Source of the DNA: Gymnogyps californianus
Taxonomy: Eukaryota; Chordata; Aves; Accipitriformes; Cathartidae
Length of the DNA stretch: 64,000 nt
Assembly (NCBI RefSeq): GCF_018139145.2
Contig: NC_059500.1
Location: forward strand, 21,805,437 to 21,869,436
Reading direction: 5' to 3'
Shown here: piece by piece, positions 16,617 through 32,200 of the stretch
Layout of the letters: each line of letters opens with the position of its first letter
How positions within the stretch are numbered: the stretch's first letter is position 1
Translations under genes and position numbers: made by a program
The notes under the pieces: model-generated
Told to the model about the DNA's origin: nothing
Seen by the model: the letters and a program-made list of their open reading frames with translations, nothing else
The model's database searches: none

Positions 16617-19600
16617 GGTGTGCACTGACAACCATGGATGGCATCTTCGGGGGGCAGACAAAACTCCGACGAGCTGCATGGCATGGTGAAGATGCCATAG
16701 GGCTCCCCATCTCCTCTATATCCTGTTCTGATAACAGTGACAGCACTCATATTTCTATCCATCCATCACACTCTTGCATACCTACCTAACGAATACAGAG
16801 GGCAGAGGACACATTTGCTATCCGATTTACAGTCCACCTGGCCCATAGTCTACTACTGCTGCCTAGTGAAATCTCATTGGAAAAACACTGATAGGTAATC
16901 GAGTTGAGGTACCCAATTCAGTTTCACTTGCCTGTCTGTAAAGCGTCTCTACATTAACCCATGCCACCAACTCTGTATCGTGCTGTCAGTATTTTCATTA
17001 AAGTTTCACATATTTAAGTGATCATGCTTTGCAAGATCAAAAAGCGTTCAATATGACAGTACATATTTTTTCACTATTTGCCTTTTTTGTTCACAAGCTG
17101 CTTTTTTTTTTTTTTTAATTTTCTGATACATTAATCAGACTTCTTTGCTGGCTTACTCTTAATGATCCTCAAGGCTTTTTTCCTTTTGGTATAAGCTGAA
17201 TATGTGTAAAGATTTTCCTGTTTTCCAGCAGTGTGCATTTGCAGAATTTAAAAGATGTCACTTGAACCAGTGCCTCAAGATTGCAGTAGCTGCAGTTTCA
17301 ATAGCCAGCACAACTTGGTGCCATCAGCAGACTGCATAAAGTCTACTTCCCAGGCTGGAGCACAAAGCAGGGTTCAGCCTGAGCAGTCCAATGTCCATCG
17401 CACAGAAAGCAATTCCTGAGGCAGAAGTGGGAGGACAGCCAGGGCACCTGGGCTCCCCCTTCTTTGGGGTCAAGACATCAAAGGAGCCCTCCATGGGTCA
17501 CCAGTTTTGCAAAGCCAATATTAAATCTTCAGTGGTCTATGTAACTACTCTTGTATTCACAAGTATTTCTATTTATTCTGCGTTCCACACTTTTTAACAG
17601 GGACCTTATCCAAAAGCAAAAACTCAGTGGTATTTGGTATTGATCACACTAATCCAACAATGTATTTGCTACTTCAGATGCTAGGGAATTACATTTTCCC
17701 TCTTAACATCACATACTTAGTTTCATTTTATTTGTTACATTCATTCAACAATTATCCTGGTGTATATTCTGATCAGACCATCAACCACTCCTATTGAAAT
17801 AAAAATCAGTAAGTCTGTTCTTTTAGGATCTTATTGTTTCCACAACAAATATTAATTAGTTACTGTACAAGTTTCAGAAGAGTAGCTGGTTTTAAAGAAT
17901 TATATTCAAGATCTATAAGCTTTTTGGTATTGCAGGTTAGGCTGGAAGATAGTTCATTATTATGTTCACTGTTTCATACTTCATATTGTTCAGATCCTTT
18001 ATTAAAAAAAAAAAGAAATAAAAGAGTAATTTCAACATCTGACTTTCTCCCATTGCTCCATTTTTTTTCTCAAAGATGACATTTGCCAAAGCCATATTGC
18101 GGATGTCCTTAAAAATGTAATTAGGGGTCAGCTTTCAGTATTGTTTTACCTATCATCACACACTAGCTACCTGGGTCGTTTTTTGATCAAGAATGCTTTC
18201 TGTCTCTGGAGGTATTTATCCCAAACTCATTACCACGAGATTCTGAGTGGAGCCTTCGTGCTTCCAAAGCAGCTGCAGAATTTTTAATCATAAAAAACAA
18301 TCAAAGACATGAAGGTGAGTATCATCCATACATTTTACAAGTCTAATTTTCAACTGAATCTTGTTTTAGTTGTGAAAAAGAAATGCCATGTGTGTAAATG
18401 GTACGTATTAATCAGTACTTCAGTTTTTCACCAAAGCAATGGAAGCAACCACCATAAATAATTTTACATCTGAATCCAAATGGTGCTGTCATAAGCAAAA
18501 TGACAAACATATCTTATAATTTCACCTTCTGTGTGGTTCATTCACAGGCGTATAGAATAACATTTGCAATAATCTGGAGTCTGTTTTTCTGATTTTATTT
18601 TTACCTTGTTTTCATCATAATAAAATCATAAGCCTACCCACAGCTACGCAAAAAACCAGTCCAGATGCTGCTATCATTTGCACTAGCATAAACGCAATAG
18701 CAGTGTGAAACCCACAGATGATTAGTATCAACACTACTATTCTTATTACACTTCTGCAGGGCTTTGAAGGACGTAGATTTCTGTTACTGCAAATTTTTTT
18801 CATAATGAGATGCCAAAAAGTGCTGAACAATTTGAGTGAACAAAATTATCTGATATCTGCATCATCAAGTATTTGCTTCTTATTTCTAAACAGGGCCTGG
18901 GAAGAAGGAAAGCTTTATAATAGGGTTCTGTCCCCATTCTGCACATCCTCGTGGCATACTGCTTGTCCTCCTTTTTTCCTAATGAACTTATGACCACGTT
19001 TTATTCTCTCTGGCATCAAAATCCAGCTCAGAAAGAGAAGCAAAGGCAAATACCCCAGAAGATGGCAGATTTGAGCTTAGCCAACAGCCTTTAAAAAAGT
19101 CTTCTGAGTCATTCCTCTGCTTTCAGCCTGTATACCTTCCAACTACATTGCAAACTCTGTATTTAAGGAGATATGCATTTCCCATCACCGGCAAAATGTA
19201 CTGGAAGTCTTTCTCAATAAAGGTCAATGACCTGAAACCTGTCAGATGTTTTTTAAAAAAAAAAAGCATTTGGAAAAAAATCTTAAACATTACAAAAATG
19301 CATTGATCTATTTTACTCTTTGGACATAAAATACACTCTTACAAATGAAAATTTTACCAAAACACCTGTTCAAAAGGGGCATCTATTTGATACCATTTAC
19401 TTTCAGTCATAATCCCAATATACCTGTTTTAACAGAGCTGCATTACTTATAATCAATGGCAAAAACTCAGTAACAAGTATGTATCTTACTGTTATATACA
19501 GTATATATGATGCTCATTCTGCCCTTCTCATTCACAGGAACATTTACACAGGAGTTGATACAAATAAAAGTGGCAGAGTCCAGGGCTTTTTTACTTCTAA

Positions 19601-20134
19601 TTTACTGTAGATATGCGTAAATTTCCCAGACATTGTAATACATCGCCTTACTCCCTGCCTAACTTTGACAAAATGGTGCAATACAGAAAAATTAAAACCA
19701 GACATGAAGTATAGTTAATAAATATATACTGAATATGCATGGACTAACAATTGCTGCATTGTATCAATGGTAACAAAAAGTCTTACAGTGAAAATCCCAC
19801 TACATAAATCCCCTTAAAGCAATGGAATGCTATTGATAGTATGTTATTAGACTTGTAAGAAATAGAGTAGAAAACTACACTCAAGTAAAGTGCTTTACGA
19901 GATTAGCCACCATCATGTTTCTTTGTTTGTGAATAACTTAATTTTAAGAAACAGAAGTCAGAACTGGAAATTCATTATTAGTACTGGTCCAATTACACAT
20001 GTCCAAAGATAATCGAGATGATATGATACCTTAACTTTTAATAAAAGACTCTATTGAGATTTTGAAGCTGCGAATTCTGTCAGGGTGGAATTTGTTTCTC
20101 TGTATTTCATTACACAGCTGCTGAATTTTACCTA

Positions 20135-20473
<339 letters not shown>

Positions 20474-22201
20474 TTATCATGAAAACTTTTGTTAAACTTT
20501 TGTGCTGTCAGCAAGAAATCGCATTAACTGGTCATACAACCATCCTTGTATTCCACAGTTATTTCCTTTTTAAAAGCAGCTATAAGGAATTAAATAAAAC
20601 TCAAATACAATTACATCAGCAGTATAGAAACAAAAGGTAAAACAATAGCACCAGTAGTAGAGATACTCAGGATGGTTTATAATTCAGTATTCTGTTATTA
20701 TTATTAAAATAGCCGAAACCTCTTGTTTTTTAATAGAATCTCTTCATCAGGGGTACGAGTCCTGCTGATCCTCTGCAGCGGCATAAGACACCAGTCTACT
20801 ATAGTTGGTGCACTCTGAGGCAAATATGAAAGTCAGAAAAGGATGCGTGGGCAAGCAGATAGCAGAGAACATTTCCATCTCCTTGCCCTAAATGCAAGTC
20901 TGTGATCAGAAATCGAATCATGAACTATCATGTAAATGCTGACTCAGACAACCTAAGATCTTCCCTCTCCTTCAACATGTTCAAGATAAATAGAAAAGTA
21001 TGCCATTGTATTTCTCGTCATCAAAAGATCTTTGCCTTAAATATAGCAAAACTTCCCTTTTGTGTTAAGTCAGCTATTAGTGTAATTTCCTGATGTGTCA
21101 TTTGTTGTCTTAGTCTTAATACTCTAGTGGAATATGTTAATTTTCTCCTTCAAAGAAAACACGTTCAGATGAATAATCTAGTCTTCACATGACATATATA
21201 GGTAATCAATTGGAAAGCCATAAGGACACATTTTAGGGCTAAAACCTGTTTCACCACTTACTCTGTGGGGGAAAAATGCCTAAGAGCCTAACGTAGGTGT
21301 AATTTTGCTCCCCAGACAGAGCAGCTCTGCAACAGAGGCTATCTGTGGCAGCCACTGCAGCCTCAAGGTTGTAATAACCCCTGCAGCTGCTGTGAAGCCT
21401 CAGGTTAGCTATCTATGCTGTTGGATCCTCAAAGATATTATTTTAGCCAGTCCCTAAATCCGTGTTTCACAGTGGGTCACAGAGGTCACAGAGGACCATT
21501 AGGGAATTAGTTCACAAATCCGTAAGCAACCTGCTTTCCACAACTGAAATAATTGCTTCAGTTTTCTTCCTTCCTGGACTGCAGTCTCCATGATGGAGCA
21601 GGAATGCAGAGTGAGCACAAAGGCACTCTCAGGAAATTCCCTATTCTCTCACTTGCAAGATATTCACTATAAATATCTGCAAAATGCCTTCTTCAAAGTC
21701 CCACCTATGCCCTGATGGTTACAACAACCTAAAACCTCTTTGACTGCCAGAGACTACAGCAGTTACTCCAAACAAGTCTGTTCCACATTTTGCCTGTACT
21801 TTTCTCTCTCCTGGTGTCAGTGTTGTCTTTCTCACATACTTTATACAAGCTTTCAAAGACTTTCTGTTCTGCACCTAGAACAATGCAGTAACAGCCCACA
21901 TTTGGAGCTCCTAAGGATGACAGTGACACAAATAATGATAACCACAACAGCAACAAGAGTAGTAAAAAAATCAACAGCAAACTTGATTTAACTCATGGCC
22001 ACAGAGCTCTCCACAACAAAAAGAGATCCGACATTGCTTTTTTTCCAGTCTGCACTAAATGTTATGGATTTTAGTCTCCACTTAACAAACTTAGCAAATA
22101 ACAGCTATGAAATATATGGACGCAGGTAGAGAGACATATTCATGCCATCCAGGAGGCAAGAAGAAAGCCTATGTATCACGCAAGCCCCTACAGAGTATCA
22201 T

Positions 22202-22260
22202 GTAAGTTATATGACCCATAGGATGGATGGGTCATATATGGGTAAGTTATATGACCCATA
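22202..22260. repeat. Compact direct plus inverted repeat around TATATGACCCAT
   Basis: A 19-bp unit beginning GTAAGTTATATGACC occurs at 22202-22220 and exactly again at 22242-22260. Between them, ATGGGTCATAT (22227-22237) is the reverse complement of 22209-22219, giving an 11-bp stem with a 7-base loop. It can also pair with 22249-22259. Confidence 0.85.
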
Positions 22261-25200
22261 AGCTTTGGATGAGCTTCACAGAAGGGCGCTAAAGCCACAA
22301 CACATATTCTAAGGCTAGCAACTCAGTTAAATACCAATAAACGCTTACATAAATGTTTATAATACATTTCTTTAATGCCCCTCTTTGGGTTTTGAACCTG
22401 ACCATTTCTGTACTTCAGACAGAAAAGTTTTCCTACAAAGATGAAAATGCAATGCAATGCTTTTGATTTTTTCTACATTTTGTCCAAATAGTTACATCCT
22501 TACAAAATTTCAGCCCTACACGGTGATAATTATAGAAATCTTGATATGACTGAAAACAGAACATTCAAATACCACTCAGTAAGTTCCTGAAATAAACACC
22601 AGTTTCACATAAAGAATGCCAAAACCTCTCTCTTAAGCCTTGAACAATACAGGGAAAATATAATGGAGTCTTTCTCCATTTATCCTGCTTTACCCATGCC
22701 AGAAAACACACAAGCCAATCTACACACAGATCATTTAACAAAGGTGACATAGGGTTAAATTTTAAAAAGCACAACAGCAGTTTTTCAAGTTTCACTGGAG
22801 ACATGGATCTTAACTAGTATGGTCCCCTAGATGAAATATTCATTAAAGCCATCTGCATCCATATTTAGTAGCACACTTCAAGGACCTGTTCAAATGTTTT
22901 TATCTTGTTAGTTCAGCACTCCTGGATTTCCTATGCTGAATATTTCACCTGGTTGCGATTTTAAGGTTATAGTTCAGCAATCAAATGGTGCACACTTAAT
23001 TTAAAAATCATTATCAATACTTATGACTTTACTGTGACTAAGAAACAAAGGATACTTTATACCCTCTCTAAGGGCTCAACAGCTCAAGCATGGCAAAGCA
23101 TGCAAATTACAACCTAATTTCACCTTTGAACAAAACCAAAAAACTCTTTCCCTCACAACTGTTCAGGGACAGTTGAAGGAGTGACTTGTCAAGGTAAAAA
23201 TCTGCAAGTAAAACAGAGACAATCTAAAAGGGGTGGGGGTGGGGTGTCACTGTCCTGATAAACGCAACTTTTCTATGCCAGATTTATAGGAAGGTGGATT
23301 GGTTTTGTCTTGTTTTTTTGCAGCCTCACTCATGAATTTTGAATCTCTGTGGTTAGTAATTTCAGTACATGCCTACACCCTTCTGATCTTCATAAGATTA
23401 TAGTTCTGCCAGCATACACTTCCAAGTGCTCTGCTGTGTCATTAGGCACCACCGTCGCTTGGGATTCAAGCCTGAACGAGCAAAGCCAGGGGAGTCTTTG
23501 GCTACTCTGCATCCACAATCAGGTAGCAAATTATTACATCTATATTAAAACAGGAAAAGCAATTTCTTAAAAAAGTAGGAATTGCAGCGTCTTATTTGCA
23601 CAGCCATGGGAATGGCTGAAAATGAGCATTAGAGGCATTTAAATTGCTTTGTTTTGAGGAGGGGGAAAGAAATCTACTCATTGCCTTTTTGACTTCCTTT
23701 CAAAGTTATCACAGCCCTAAAGACTGAACTTGTCTGTTTATGCAGGGAACAGTAAAATGAACACAGCAGAAGTTGAACTTTCCCATGTTTTTCCACCAGT
23801 GCACCTCTGATGTGTTGTACTCAAGTCACCAGAAGACCTGAGAAAAGTCATTCCCATCATTGTATTTTTCACTTCGCTATTGAGACTATCCCCAGCAGAG
23901 CCAATTGCAATCAACATTATAGAGACAAGAAAAGCCATCCACATTAACAGCTGGAGCAGAACTGTCTCGCTCACTGTCAGTCGTCATCAGCCACTACAAA
24001 CATCTCCTCATTCCAGCTGGACTATGAAAGACAGCTTGGATGTAACACACTCCAGAATTCAACTGCAGTTTTCCTAAACTATCCATTCACTCTGTATCTG
24101 AGAGCTCTAAAATCTGACAGGAAAATACTGTACCATGAACAGATCAGAAACCCAAAAGCTCAGGAAGTAAAGAAAAAGAAACAAAGATTTCCTTTCAGTG
24201 ACAAGTTCCACACAAAGCAAAATCCAGTCCTTACCAACCAAATTCCAAAACATTAGCTTTTTGTCATTAACCTTTAGTTTGATAAAAGTTTTTCATTTTT
24301 TATTTTGAACTTTAAATTCAAATCACTACAAAAATATTTATTTAAATATTTAAAGCCCACAATTCTTCGTCAATAAAAACTTGCACTAGAAACATAGTGA
24401 GACACTTGAAGATAAGAGCTAGTATTTGTGTTAAAACTGCAGCTATAAACAGGTTTATTTTCTGGATCACATCCAGCCTCACACAGCAGCAGAATAAAGG
24501 GTCATTTAGAAAAGCTGTGTGTTCCCCCGAGTTAGGAAAATCCTTGGCTAAAGTCACACAGGCATAATTAGTATTTATCACTTTTTCTCTCCTTCTCTAA
24601 CAAGGAATGTGCTAGCAGGTGGTGCTGCAGCTGGAACACGCTACTCACCAGGCAATCCTCATCCTTTGAAACACCACTATCCGCTTCTCACCAACCAGCA
24701 TATGTAAGTCCTGAGACTACTCTAAACCAAAAATAGCTGAATGGATAGATTTGTGCAAAAATAGCATGGCTCAATTCCTTCCCAAGCCAAACTGAGTGGC
24801 AGTTCTACCATTCATCTCAGGAATACATAAATATATTCCTCAGCTGACAATACTGCAGTGGTTGTCAAAGCAATATTCCAGATTCTTTATCAAACAGCAG
24901 TCCTTTTCTTCTGGTTTCACTATCGGTATCATGATTTTCAGTACTGCTTTCCTTCAGAGCTATGTTCATATTTGATGATGTTTCATTTAACTGGTAGAAC
25001 ATCTGCTTTTTAGCTGCATGCAGTTATCACACATTGACATCTTGACATCTAAGACACATTCATCTTAAAAAGTGAGGAATAAGAAGAAATCAAGTATAAC
25101 ATTAAGCTTGACCACTGGCGCATTAATTCACAATTAGCAGCTTCATTTCAGTTTATCTTGCCTCCATGGACAGCCTCTGATAACCTTGACATCTTTGGTT

Positions 25201-25610
25201 TTGCTTTCTTGAACAAGTCAAGGAAAGAACTAAAAAAACAGTTGAAAAGATGACCCATTTTGTAGGGAAGAAAATGGCCTGCTTTTACCATAATCATGAA
25301 GAAATTCCTGGCCTGCACTACAATGGCAATCCAGGCTGAGTTTAGTCTTGTCAAACTTTAAAAACTTTTAGACTAGTAACAGCTGGAAACAGGCTCAGCC
25401 CATTAAATCAGAAACTTGTCAAGACTGTTGAGACACTGATTGATCTAACCAGGTATTACAGCCCTCCCACAGTATCAGGCCATTCTGTTACTAAGTGCCT
25501 TTTTAGTCTTAGTTAGATGGTAAGTGCTGGCAGCTTTTTATCTGTTAAAACAGTGATGATAATAGACAGATCTTTTTATTCCTTCTCACTTCCTCCTGTT
25601 TAAAAGAAAG

Positions 25611-26226
25611 TGTGCTGGTTTTAGCTGGGATAGAGTTAATTTTCTTCATAGTAGCTAGTACAGAGCTATGTTTTGGATTTGTGCTGAAAACACTGTTGAA
25701 AACACAGGGATGTTTTTGTTATTGCTGAGCAGTGCTTACACAGAGTCAAGGCCTTTTCTGCTCCTCACCCCACCCCACCAGCGAGTAGGTTGGGACTGCA
25801 CAAAAAAGTCAGGAGGGGACACAGCCGGGACAGCTGACCCCAACTGACCACAGGGATATTCCATACCATATGATGTCATGCTCAGCATATAAAGCTGGGG
25901 GAAGAAGAAGGAAGGGGGGACATTTGGAGTGATGGCATTTGTCTTCCCAAGTAACGGTTACGCGTGAGGGAGCCCTGCTTTCCTGGAGATGGCTGAAGTA
26001 GAGAATGAACTCCTTTTTCCCTGCCGATGGGAAGTAGAGAATGAACTCCTTGTTTTGCTTTGCTTGCGTGTGTGGCTTTTGCTTTGCCTATTAAACTGTC
26101 TTTACCTCAACTCAGTAGTTTCCTCACTTTTACTCTTCCAATTCTCTCCCCCATCCCACCGGGCAGGGGGGGAGTGAGCGAGCAGCTGTGTGGGGCTTAG
26201 TTGCTGGCTGGGGTTAAACCACGACA
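25611..26226 (+). mobile_element. Solo LTR copy B, ERVL-like, 616 bp, with 5-bp duplication GAAAG
   Basis: Same family and length as the copy at 16001. GAAAG at 25606-25610 is repeated at 26227-26231. The CRE-like TGATGTCA (25871-25878), TATAAA (25888-25893) and ATTAAA (26090-26095) are all conserved at an exact 9,610-bp offset. The 13 substitutions relative to copy A are clustered mainly in about 100 bp upstream of the TATA region (cytosine/guanine-rich part). About 98% identity implies recent insertion of both, or of a shared master element. It is antisense to KCNN2. Confidence 0.93.
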
Positions 26227-29200
26227 GAAAGAAAGAAAAGAAAACCACAACGGCATTTGGAAGGAACAGCGGGGCTGCCTCTTAGTCTAATGAAGTCAAC
26301 GGAAGAAATTTTGCCTGCCTTGACAGGTTTAGCATCAGAAAGGCTGCTTGAAAAGTGCATGTCACTCCTTGTCTTTTTTCTAACATCTGTTGACATCTCC
26401 CAAATATCTATGAACAGCAGCAAAAATGTTCTTGTCAGAAAAACCACTTCATGAAAGTGCAAAACACCATGGGAAATGTCTGGATTTCATATAGACAGAT
26501 TCACATCAGCAGCAGTTCTGAACTCAACCAAAGTAACGGATGCGAGTAAGCTGTCTGGGTTGCTTCTACAGGGGTCAAAATGTTCACGATTTTTCTATTA
26601 AGAGTATTTGTGGACTATTTATGGAAAACTAATAGGTCCAACAGAGAAATGTTAAATACCATTACATAAGTAGCATATGTTACTATGTTACCTAAGATGG
26701 ATGGAAAAAATCATCTAAAAGAAAACAAGAGGACAGAGAGAAATCAACACAAAAACAGAAAGGTGAGATGGCATGTTGTAAGAAATTTTATCATTATTCT
26801 TGAATACAAATTGCAGTTTAAACATAAGTGTGAAGACATGAAATTATTTAAACCCCTAGCTGCTGTCAGATATATACTTCTCAATGTCTGGGCAATGGGT
26901 AACCTGCCAGTAGAGAAATAAAGACTAATGGCCATTTTTTCAAAGTGTACTAAACTTTTATTTGACCTCCACTGGTGAAGGTCTTCCCTTATTGTCCTGG
27001 TGCTGTAAAGAGCCGATGTTCTGCTAAATCAGTATACCTGTCTGCAGCTGTGGTAGATGGAAAGATTTTCCATCTTTCCAAGAGAAGCCATTCAGCTACA
27101 AGCATAATCTGAAGATACCAAAATTGCTGAAGCTCATTGAAAGTATTACCTGCCTTTTTTTTTTTTTTAACCTGCATTCAATAATCGTGTAAGAGTGTTA
27201 AGGAGAATCTTTTGAATCAATTCTACAAGTATTGGGAAATTGGGAAACCTTTAAATTTGTGACAGACAGCAATCCACTAAGAGGAACAGCAGCAAAGATA
27301 GGAGTGCTTAGTATCAGTGTACAAAAAAGTAATGCTGTGAATGAAGTGATAACTACTGCTTCAGAAGGTCTTAGACTATATGAAAACACTAATGTGTCTT
27401 ATGAAAGTTTTTAGAGAGTTTGTTCAAGGAGAATTTTTTCTTGCCTCGATTAAGAAACAGAGCCACCACTGCCCAAAACCCCACCTTTGGGGCTTATCCC
27501 CCAATACAATCACATTCTTACTCCCACCGTGTTAGCTTTTCAGCAGTTTCAAGCTATTTTGTTCCTGCAGTGGCATAACTGAAGTAAAATCTTATCTCCA
27601 CTGAGGTCAGCAGCAAAGATCCCACTGACTTTAGTGGGACAGGATTTCTATTCTATTTTTTTTTGTCAGAGTTTCCACTGATCAGCCTTTAAAATGTTTC
27701 CATTTAGTGTTTCCATGCTTATCCATTTCAGAATTCTTACTTTGCCTTTGTCTTCATCTCACATTTTGGATGCGAATAAAGCTTTGCTGTTATAAGTATC
27801 ATTATGTATATCAAGAAACATCCTAATAAAATTGCTAAGCTAATTAAACTAAAAAAATGTAAAAATTTATGCTTCTCCTCTTCAACATTTAGAAGCATAA
27901 TAATGAAATGAAATGCTTGTTTGGGGATTTAAACTTAGCTATAACATATATTTACTTCCAACATGCTTGTTGTGACTCAGTAGAATAACAAATAACGCTA
28001 AAGGTCTTGGAACGCTGTACCCAAAGTCTTAAACCAGCCCTTAGCTCCTAGAGACCTGAATGAGCTCTGCCTGCAGCAGGGTTTTTTAAACATATATCCT
28101 GACTGCTTTGAAAAACAATCAGTTTCACTGTGTCTAAACATGGCTCATTTTAATAAAATAAGCATAAGAGAAACAGAAAAGACAGTAAGGCCAGTAGGAA
28201 TACCTTTCTGTCTCTCAGAGATGAAAGCCAGGACTAACAGTAGCAGGTGTCATGAAGGTTACATGACTGACTGATCCTTCTCATTTCAGAAAACTTGTAT
28301 TAATTATCCTTTGTGCAAAATTTTGCTCAATGTTAAGTATTTGGACTACTACATTTTATTATCAGTTTGCTTTCTGATAGATCTAGCTTCCTTATGCTAT
28401 GGAGCAGGCTCAGGGATTCAGCTTTTCCCAGCTCTACTGAAATTTGTTTACATTTGATGTTATTCTGTCTGCAACAAAAACAGTTTTCATGTTTCACAGG
28501 GTTACCTTCTGATTTTAAAAACTCAACCCTAGCCTTTCCCAACTCCTATATACATGTCTAGACTGTGCAGAAAAACTAAGCTTGCTTCATACCGCTCAAG
28601 GGATAAGAGGCAAACTCAGGCTCTAATGGTGGTTGTTAGCTGCTGGATCAAGAGTAGCAATCGGCAGCAAAACAGTCAGGTCCGGAACAACCTTTATTCA
28701 TGAACTTTGGCGCGTGTATTACAACACGCTTCATAATTCCATGATCATATACTACTTTTTAGTCTTCACAAAAATACACTAGTACCTTTTTCAATGCAAA
28801 GTATAGCTCTGCTCCAGGGATGGACAACCATAGGACAAAATACTTTATTGTCATACAATTTTCTGCCTCATTTTTTTTGAAATGAAAAATCACGTTTTAC
28901 TTTTTCATAGCTCTCTGACAGACTCCCTGCATGAAGTTAACTATCTTTGTTACAGCTTGTCATTATTTTGGTGGTCTTCACCTTCTGAGCTTTCAGCTCC
29001 ATACTTAACAGCTTGATTAGCCGGGATGCTCAAAGCTCTGACGAAAAACCAATGCACTCGAAGTCCTCTATAATGACACATAAGTTTAAAAATAAATCTC
29101 TTAAATTAGACATCCAAAAGTTGCATAACACCAAAAGTCTTCACTTTGCCAAAAATAGCGGCATGTCCTGAAGCAGCAAAATAGCCCTTTAAATGCCACA

Positions 29201-32200
29201 GTATCCATAGGTGAAGCAACATGGATGGAAAAATTCTTAGGGAACAAGTAACCAATCGGCTTCCCACAAGGCACAGGAAAACGAGCTGTTGATAGCCTTG
29301 TTTTTACTTTAGCAGCTTAATGACGAGACCATTCACCATGGGGAGCAAACTTGCTTTAAGTCTCTTCTCAAGCACAAAGCTGATTCACATCAACATCTTC
29401 ATCTCACTGCCCTACCTGTTAGGATACAGATTGTGAAAGTATCTCAGAACACCTTTTTGAAGCTATTTCAACTTCAAATTTAATTCAAAATGGAGAGAAC
29501 ATGACTCTTCAATCTAGTGGAGAGATATATTGCCTAAAAGGTTTAGGACAGGAGCTGGAGAAGGGAACATGTCCATTCCAATCCCTGACAAACCACTATT
29601 TTGAGTGAACAATAGCTCTGCTTTCAAAACAAAATTCAACAAGTAATCCAGAAAGTACTGAGACCGCAAACACATTGACTAATAGAAATAACCCAAAATA
29701 TCTAAGAGCTGCTCTTTCTGTAGGTCTGTATATCATTATCAAATGAGGTTCAGTAAAAGAAGCTACTATAAATACACAGTTAAAAGAATATTATAAATGC
29801 ATTAATATAAAAGAAGTAAACTGAAGTGACATAAGCAAGCTTGAGGGAAAACTTTTATTTTTCAGCACCGCACTTTGTAATCTTATTTTGAAAGATATAT
29901 ATATATGCATGTATATTTTCTTTCTGCAGCCATATTTTTTTTTACACAGTATAATCTTTGAAATTTGTCGATACAGTAAGAATGAATCTTATTTTTAAGG
30001 TTTGTTTTAATTTTTCAAAGTCTGTAACAGCATTGGTTAAAGCTGTGTTATGATAGAAATATGAATAATTCAAAATCAAAGAGTTTCTTAATGAGCTCTA
30101 CTGTGAATCATTCATTATATTCACTAGCAACTAATTCCCTTCTAAAATTTTCCCCTATCTTGCATTTTGCATTTTCTCTGGAGATACCCTGTTACTATTT
30201 TATACACAAGCCCCCCTCAGAAAGAAGAAAATATTTTGTTCTTTTATTTAAGTTGAGATCATCAGAATCAACTGATGTCTAAAGAATCTGAAGCAATTTG
30301 CTGAAGAAAAACTGCAGAAATAGAAGTTTTAGAAATTAAAAATAGAATTAATCATCATGCACTTAAAATCAGGGCCACCCTTTTTTTGTGACATAAAATG
30401 ACAGAACTAGGTAAAAGTTAGCCTTTCTTTTCTCCTGTATGTGGGAAAAGGGGGGAGAAAAGAGGAGGAGGGGAAATTATACAGCAGAGATGATGCTGAA
30501 TTCTCAGAGAAGACTTTCTGACAAACTGAGCACTCTGAAGGTATTTTTCTCTCATGGAACTTATTTCATTTATCATCATGCAAATTACTGTTTTTTAATA
30601 TCTTGGTTTTCTACAGCAGAAGCTGATGTATTGCCTTCCATAAAAAGGAATGAAGTACAAGCTCGCAGCCATAAAGCCTGCCTTTTTTTGGTCCAAACTT
30701 CATGAGAATATCAACAATTTTACCAACATACACATGTTCTCTAATGTAATGAACACTGGAAACAGATGACCAAAAAAAAAAAAGCCCTCCCCGCTCCCCC
30801 CGCCCAGGCCAATTTCATTTTCCTTAGAAATAAAAACCAAAATAACCTACAGATTCATCAAAATATATGTTCTGGATAAACTGGAGAATAAAATTGTCAT
30901 ATATAGCACAGCACCTTACAAGTAACCATTTTACAAAACCCAGGCAGAATTTTTTTTAAACTAACTTTGGATCAGAGCGGAAGCCTGTGGTCAGTGGAAG
31001 AAATTTCACTGACTGCCTCGGATCTGGGACTAGGCTCACACCCTGTATCATGAACACTGCTGGAGCCATATGCTTAACTTAAATCAAGCTAAAGTGTACT
31101 TATTCCTTGAATACATTTTAATTTCCTTTATGAAAAGGAAAGGTTGTATTGAGTTTAGCGTCTATAAGTCACACTGCTTGAAACTAGACAGATTTTACTG
31201 AATATTTATAAAGACAATTCCAAACCCAAAGTCTGTGTACTTTTGAGAGTCATCTGAAAGTTGTGCCAGATTCCACTAACAGTTCATTAGTGATGTACTG
31301 GGGACAGTTAGTACATTTAATGTTATGAAACATAAAGAAGTATAAAACCATAACTATATAGTGCTATATAGCAAATGAAACAAGAAAAGCACTTGTAACA
31401 TAAATATTTTCCACTTACATTTTTAGGTATGAAACTTCAGCATGAGGTTGTCAATATTTAGAAAAAAAAAAAAAAAGTGTTCTCCCTCATTTAATTCTGT
31501 TCTTTTCATCAAACCAATCTCAAGGCTAGGAAAATACTTCCGGGTGAATTTTTGTGATTAATCTAGAGACATTCATTTACTAGGGATCGAGAAAGGTTAT
31601 CTACACAGAAGACAAACTTTTGTGTCTCTCTGGTGCCATATGCCTTACAGTGGAGTGAGTGTGTACATGAATCAACTATGGGATGGACTTCTGCCACAAG
31701 TCTCTCAAGGCAAATGCAAGTTGAGAGAATACCACAGTTTCAGTCAGGCTATCAGAAATGTAATACAGCTGTATGTAGTGCTTAACTCTGGTGATGTTAA
31801 TAATATCATCCTCATGTGCTTATACAGACCTCTGGCAGTGCCAGATTTGAAGACAGAAGTATTGCCCAGCTAAATGCACCCAAAAAGAAAACGCTTAAGA
31901 GACCTTCACCATAGTATGTTAAAAATTCCAGATGCAGTTACAGTTTTCTTTGCTCTGTTTTAGGCCTTGGCATGTTGCTGTCAAATTCTGTAATACTGGG
32001 AGTGTGAGATCATATGAAGTCTGACTCTTCTATTTTCTTCCCTACTTTGTCATTAAAAAGGAGATTAAAATCAGGCTTTTTGGTTTTGCTAATTTTGCAT
32101 TTTCAAGTTTGTTTGTTGTTTGCTTTCAAAACAGAGTAACTTTTGTAGGGATCATCCTCATTTTAATGACAAATATTTACCAAAAAAGAAAAGAAGAAAA

